This document shows, piece by piece, positions 60,636 through 64,000 of a stretch of DNA of 64,000 nt. Position 1 is the stretch's first letter. Each line of letters opens with the position of its first letter. The position numbers and the translations under genes were made by a program. Origin of the DNA: Polymorphobacter multimanifer (GTDB taxonomy: Bacteria > Pseudomonadota > Alphaproteobacteria > Sphingomonadales > Sphingomonadaceae). The stretch is from positions 1 through 64,000 of the forward strand of contig NZ_JACIIV010000010.1 in assembly GCF_014205635.1 (NCBI RefSeq), read 5' to 3'. The notes below the pieces were generated by a model. It had not been told where the DNA came from and ran no database searches. It was given only the letters and a program-made list of their open reading frames with translations.

Positions 60636-61223
60636 TCATGCGATCACCAAGTTCTGCTGGGGAAAACCATCAACCAGTCGCATGCGTCCCAGTGCCGCCA
60701 CACCTCGCGGATCAGCTTTGAGCAGAGGACCGCATTTGTCCAGAGACAGCAGGAACCCCTGGACCACTTCGAATGCAGCAGCGCAGACAACTGCCGTCGT
60801 CAACACTGTGCCGCCAAGAGCAATCAGTGCCGATACCACCGGCACAGCCGCCGTCGCGGCGCTCCCCGAAGCAGTCGTCTTTGCGATCAATACCGTATTG
60901 CGCGTGGACCCGGCTGTGGTGATCACCAAGTCGACAACTGCGGAAAAACATTGGATCATGTCGACATCAGCAGCGGCAAAAGTCACTATTGCACGAACAC
61001 GTTCCGTCAGCATCAGCACCAGATCGCGTTTTGTCGGCATCCGTCCATGCCTTGCCGATTCGATAATCAACGCTGCCGACTGCTCGCTCAACGTGATCAC
61101 GAACTCAATGGCCTGCCGATCACGTTCATTATTCATGGTGCTGTTGACCAGCGCCCTGATGATCTCCCCAACAGCTTCCACCGTAACTTCGGCGGCATCG
61201 GCAGATTTGACTCGTCCTGCCAT
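60636..61223 (-). CDS. Unrecognised protein inside the T6SS operon
   Basis: 195 residues from the ATG at 61223 (TGATG overlap with clpV; GTG at 61226 is one codon longer). The N-terminal 100 residues are helical and charged (ALVNSTMNNERDRQAIEFV, RDLVLMLTERVRAI). The C-terminal part has one or two hydrophobic stretches (about 95-120 and 125-160) rich in Ala, Thr and Val, ending FPQQNLVIA. It matches no core Tss protein known to me. It is somewhat lower in G+C than its neighbours. Candidates are an accessory envelope subunit, an effector or an immunity protein; nothing decides between them. Confidence 0.75.
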   Translation of the reverse strand: MAGRVKSADAAEVTVEAVGEIIRALVNSTMNNERDRQAIEFVITLSEQSAALIIESARHGRMPTKRDLVLMLTERVRAIVTFAAADVDMIQCFSAVVDLVITTAGSTRNTVLIAKTTASGSAATAAVPVVSALIALGGTVLTTAVVCAAAFEVVQGFLLSLDKCGPLLKADPRGVAALGRMRLVDGFPQQNLVIA

Positions 61224-63877
61224 CACGCCGCCGCCACAAACACATATTCCAGCCCGTCACCCGGCGCCGTCACCTCGATCCGCTCCACCGTCACACCGTC
61301 CGCCATCCGTCCCAGCAGTTCGGTCGAAAGCGTCGGCAGCATGTCGTTGGTCAGGATATTGTCGATCATCCGTCCACCGCTCGCCAGTTCGGTACAACGG
61401 CTCACGATATGAGCCACTACCGCCTGGTCGTAGGTCATCGTTATCTTGTGGTTTTCCTTCACCCGCTTGACGATTCGGCCCAGTTGCAGCCGCACGATGC
61501 CGCCCAGCATCTCTGGCGAAAGCGGATAATAGGGCTGCACGATCAGCCGCCCCAGCAGCGCCGGTGGAAACACCTTCAGAAGCTCCGGCCGCAGCGCCTT
61601 GGCCATCGTCTCGGCATCCGGCGCGGTTTCCGGGTCCGCCGTCATGTCCATGATCATGTCGGTGCCGACATTGGACGTCAGCAGGATCAACGTGTTCTTG
61701 AAGTCGATGTAGCGGCCTTCGCTGTCATCCATGTAACCCTTGTCGAACACCTGGAAAAACATCTCGTGCACATCCGGGTGTGCCTTCTCCACCTCGTCGA
61801 GCAGCACGATCGAATAGGGCTGGCGTCGCACCGCCTCGGTCAACACGCCGCCTTGCCCATAGCCGACATAGCCCGCCGGCGCGCCCTTGAGCGTGGACAC
61901 GGTGTGCGCCTCCTGGAACTCGCTCATGTTGATGACGATCATGCTGCCGTCGCCGGCGTACATCAGCTCCGCCAGCGCATGTGCCGTCTCGGTCTTGCCG
62001 ACGCCCGATGGCCCGCAAAGCATGAACACGCCCACGGGCTTGTTCGGATTGTCCAGCTTCGCGCGGCTGGTCTGCAGCCGCTTGGCGATCGCCTCCATCG
62101 CATGGTCTTGGCCGATCACCCGCTTCTTCAGTTGCTCGGCAATCGCCAGCACGCCGGCAATCTCGTTCTTCACCATCCGGCCAACCGGGACACCGGTCCA
62201 GTCGCCCACCACGGCGGCGACCGCATTGGCGTCCACCTGCGCAAATACCATCGGCGCATCGCCTTGTGCTGCCGCCATCTCCGCCATGCCGGCGTGCAGC
62301 GTCTCGTCGTGGGTGGCCGTGTCCTCGCCGTTCCCATTTGCTTCGGCGCGCGCACTGCGCGCTGCAATCACCGCGGCGACAGCGGTCTTCTCTGCCTCCC
62401 ATTTCGCATTGGCTTCGGCCAGCACCGCGCGCGCCTCCACCAGCGCCTCGTCGACCTCATCGATGCGCTTGGGGCTGGCCATGCCACTGCCAGCTTCGCG
62501 CACTGCAATTTCGCGCTCGACCTCAAGCAGTTCCACCCGGCGCAGCCGGTCCTCCACCGGCGCCGGCGTGGCATGCTGGCTCACCGATACGCGCGCACAC
62601 GCCGTATCGAGCAGGCTCACCGCCTTGTCGGGCAGCTGCCGCGCCGGAATATAGCGCTGGGATAGTTTCACCGCCGCCTCCAGCGCCTCATCCAGCACGA
62701 TCACCTGATGATGCTTCACCATCGCGTCGGCAACGCTGCGCAACATCGCGATCGCCTTGTCGGTCTCCGGCTCGCCCACGTTCACGGTCTGGAACCGCCG
62801 GGTCAGTGCCGGGTCCTTTTCAAAATACTGCCGATATTCCGCCCAGGTGGTGGCCGCGATGGTCCGCAGCTTGCCCCGTGCCAGTGCCGGCTTGAGCAGA
62901 TTGGCCGCATCGCCTGTACCGGCCGAGCCACCGGCGCCGATCAGCGTGTGCGCCTCGTCGATAAACAGGATCACCGGGCTGGCCGACGCTTCGACTTCGT
63001 CGATCACCTGCCGCAGCCGCTTCTCGAATTCGCCCTTCACACTTGCACCGGCCTGCAACAACCCGATGTCGAGCGAGCGCAGAGTCACATTCTTCAGTTG
63101 GGGCGGCACATCGCCATCGGCAATCCGCCGCGCAAAGCCTTCCACGACTGCGGTCTTGCCCACGCCGGCCTCCCCGGTGAGAATCGGGTTGTTCTGCCGC
63201 CGTCGCAGCAGGATATCCACGACCTGCCTGATCTCGGCATCGCGCCCCACAATCTTGTCGATCTCGCCAGATCGCGCCCGCGCCGTCAGATCGACACTGA
63301 ACTTTGCCAACGCAGATCCTTCCTGCGCTGGCTCGAGCCCCGGCTCACCGTCACCGCCGCCGCTGCCGGCTCCACTGCCAAGCCCCCCTGCCTCGCTCGC
63401 CTCACCGCTGCCGGCGGTTATGCTTCCAAAACCGTCCGCGAGCTTGTCGGCATCGACCTTGCGATACTCGTTGGACACGCTGGTCAGCACATTCTTCAGG
63501 TTCGGAGTCTTCAGCATGGCAAAAAGCAGATGCCCGCTGCGGACCTTGCCGGCATTGAACATCAAGCTGGCGTAGAGCCAGCCCTTCTCAACCGCCTCCT
63601 CGACATGTGCGGACAGGTCGGACACGCTGGACGCACCACGCGGCAGCTTGTCGAGCGCAGCCACTGTATCCCGCCCCAACTGTCCCTCATCGAGACCGAA
63701 ATGCGCCCGGATCAGCGCGAAATCACCCTTAGGGTCGGCATTCAGCGTGTGAAGCCAATGAACCAGCTCCACATAGGGGTTGCCCCGCAGCTTGCAAAAG
63801 CCGAACGCGGTTTCGACTGCTTTCAGGCTGCTGGGAGCAAGCCTGCCAAACAGGGCTGCCCGGCTGATTTCAGTCAT
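61223..63877 (-). CDS. clpV: T6SS AAA+ ATPase ClpV (TssH)
   Basis: 884 residues. It disassembles contracted TssB/C sheath. ClpN domain about 1-145, Gly/Ser-rich linker about 155-185, AAA1 with GEAGVGKT (about 235), middle coiled-coil (about 430-510) and AAA2 with GPSGVGKTE (about 620). Sensor and arginine-finger regions (TSNVGTD, PPALLGR) are intact. It overlaps tssG by 4 bases and the next gene by 3. Confidence 0.95.
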   Translation of the reverse strand: MTEISRAALFGRLAPSSLKAVETAFGFCKLRGNPYVELVHWLHTLNADPKGDFALIRAHFGLDEGQLGRDTVAALDKLPRGASSVSDLSAHVEEAVEKGWLYASLMFNAGKVRSGHLLFAMLKTPNLKNVLTSVSNEYRKVDADKLADGFGSITAGSGEASEAGGLGSGAGSGGGDGEPGLEPAQEGSALAKFSVDLTARARSGEIDKIVGRDAEIRQVVDILLRRRQNNPILTGEAGVGKTAVVEGFARRIADGDVPPQLKNVTLRSLDIGLLQAGASVKGEFEKRLRQVIDEVEASASPVILFIDEAHTLIGAGGSAGTGDAANLLKPALARGKLRTIAATTWAEYRQYFEKDPALTRRFQTVNVGEPETDKAIAMLRSVADAMVKHHQVIVLDEALEAAVKLSQRYIPARQLPDKAVSLLDTACARVSVSQHATPAPVEDRLRRVELLEVEREIAVREAGSGMASPKRIDEVDEALVEARAVLAEANAKWEAEKTAVAAVIAARSARAEANGNGEDTATHDETLHAGMAEMAAAQGDAPMVFAQVDANAVAAVVGDWTGVPVGRMVKNEIAGVLAIAEQLKKRVIGQDHAMEAIAKRLQTSRAKLDNPNKPVGVFMLCGPSGVGKTETAHALAELMYAGDGSMIVINMSEFQEAHTVSTLKGAPAGYVGYGQGGVLTEAVRRQPYSIVLLDEVEKAHPDVHEMFFQVFDKGYMDDSEGRYIDFKNTLILLTSNVGTDMIMDMTADPETAPDAETMAKALRPELLKVFPPALLGRLIVQPYYPLSPEMLGGIVRLQLGRIVKRVKENHKITMTYDQAVVAHIVSRCTELASGGRMIDNILTNDMLPTLSTELLGRMADGVTVERIEVTAPGDGLEYVFVAAA

Positions 63878-64000
63878 GCTGCTTCCTCCAAATTGCCGGC
63901 AGCGGCTGGTGCCGGCGCCGCACGTTCATGAATGGTCAAATCCTTGCGCAGCCGCGCCCGGCCACGTGGCGCCATCCAGCTGGTCCAGCCCAGCCGTGTC
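63874..64000 (-). CDS. tssG: T6SS baseplate protein TssG, C-terminal part
   Basis: A minus-strand frame enters from the right edge and ends at TGA 63874-63876, overlapping the clpV ATG. The visible 42 residues contain TRLGWTSWMAPRGRARLRKDL; the LGW-T-x-W ending followed by a short charged tail is typical of TssG/VasB C-termini. The Ala/Pro/Glu-rich last 20 residues are an extra tail. The rest lies outside the window. Confidence 0.75.
   Translation of the reverse strand, partial: TRLGWTSWMAPRGRARLRKDLTIHERAAPAPAAAGNLEEAA

Overview
This window is GC-rich chromosomal DNA, roughly two-thirds G+C by eye, from an alphaproteobacterium. It is most likely a member of the Sphingomonadales. The pointers are the gene orders ffh-rpsP-rimM-trmD-rplS and ybgC-tolQRAB-pal, several outer-membrane TonB-dependent receptors, a Ku/LigD pair, an Ala/Glu-tailed ribosomal protein S16, a DUF6356-like protein and overlapping ATGA gene junctions. 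The taxonomic call is inference; no 16S gene is present.

Layout. 1-1.5 kb: an AT-rich, probably transferred hypothetical gene followed by an intergenic repeat. 1.5-6.4 kb: a helix-turn-helix protein, a DksA/TraR-type zinc finger protein, pdxH, dapF, ftsY and two c-type cytochromes. 6.4-9.9 kb: bacterial non-homologous end joining (ku, ligD). 10-14.4 kb: the SRP/ribosome operon ffh-rpsP-rimM-trmD-rplS, with a vapBC-type toxin-antitoxin module embedded between rimM and trmD. 14.4-18.8 kb: the envelope operon ybgC-tolQRAB-pal. 18.9-20.5 kb: fmt-truA. 20.6-27.9 kb: alkaline phosphatase, a 2-oxoglutarate/Fe(II) dioxygenase, a DUF481 outer-membrane protein, a 1104-residue Oar-like TonB-dependent receptor and tRNA-Val(UAC). 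27.9-33.1 kb: accessory genes, namely a DUF6356-like protein, a serine hydrolase, two YCII/DGPF proteins beside an ECF42-like sigma factor, a YghU-like glutathione transferase and a two-repeat hypothetical gene broken by an in-frame TAG. 33.3-41.1 kb, all on the minus strand: nuoABCDE, a small membrane ORF, nuoF, suhB, efp and an MFS exporter. 41.2-46.8 kb: a siderophore-type TonB-dependent receptor fused by overlapping stops and starts to an ABC ATPase and two ABC-2/DUF3526 permeases. 46.9-64 kb: a large part of a type VI secretion system (T6SS).

How the T6SS part works together. The plus-strand cassette vgrG-DUF6931-tagH-PAAR supplies the spike, the tip and an FHA phosphopeptide-binding protein. 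It runs head-on into the minus-strand operon tssG(partial)-clpV-unknown-tssK-tssL-tssM-tagF-pppA-ppkA, with a single base between the two stop codons. PpkA (kinase), PppA (phosphatase), TagF and the FHA protein together form the known threonine-phosphorylation and repression circuit that controls T6SS firing. tssA, tssB, tssC, tssE, tssF, hcp, tssJ and most of tssG are not in view and may continue beyond the right edge.

The most unusual items are the TA module inside the ribosomal-protein operon, the unrecognised 195-residue protein inside the T6SS operon, the receptor-ABC export cassette, a family of three related intergenic repeats, and the gene interrupted by a single stop codon between two tandem domains. 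No CRISPR array, rRNA gene, prophage or complete insertion sequence was recognised.
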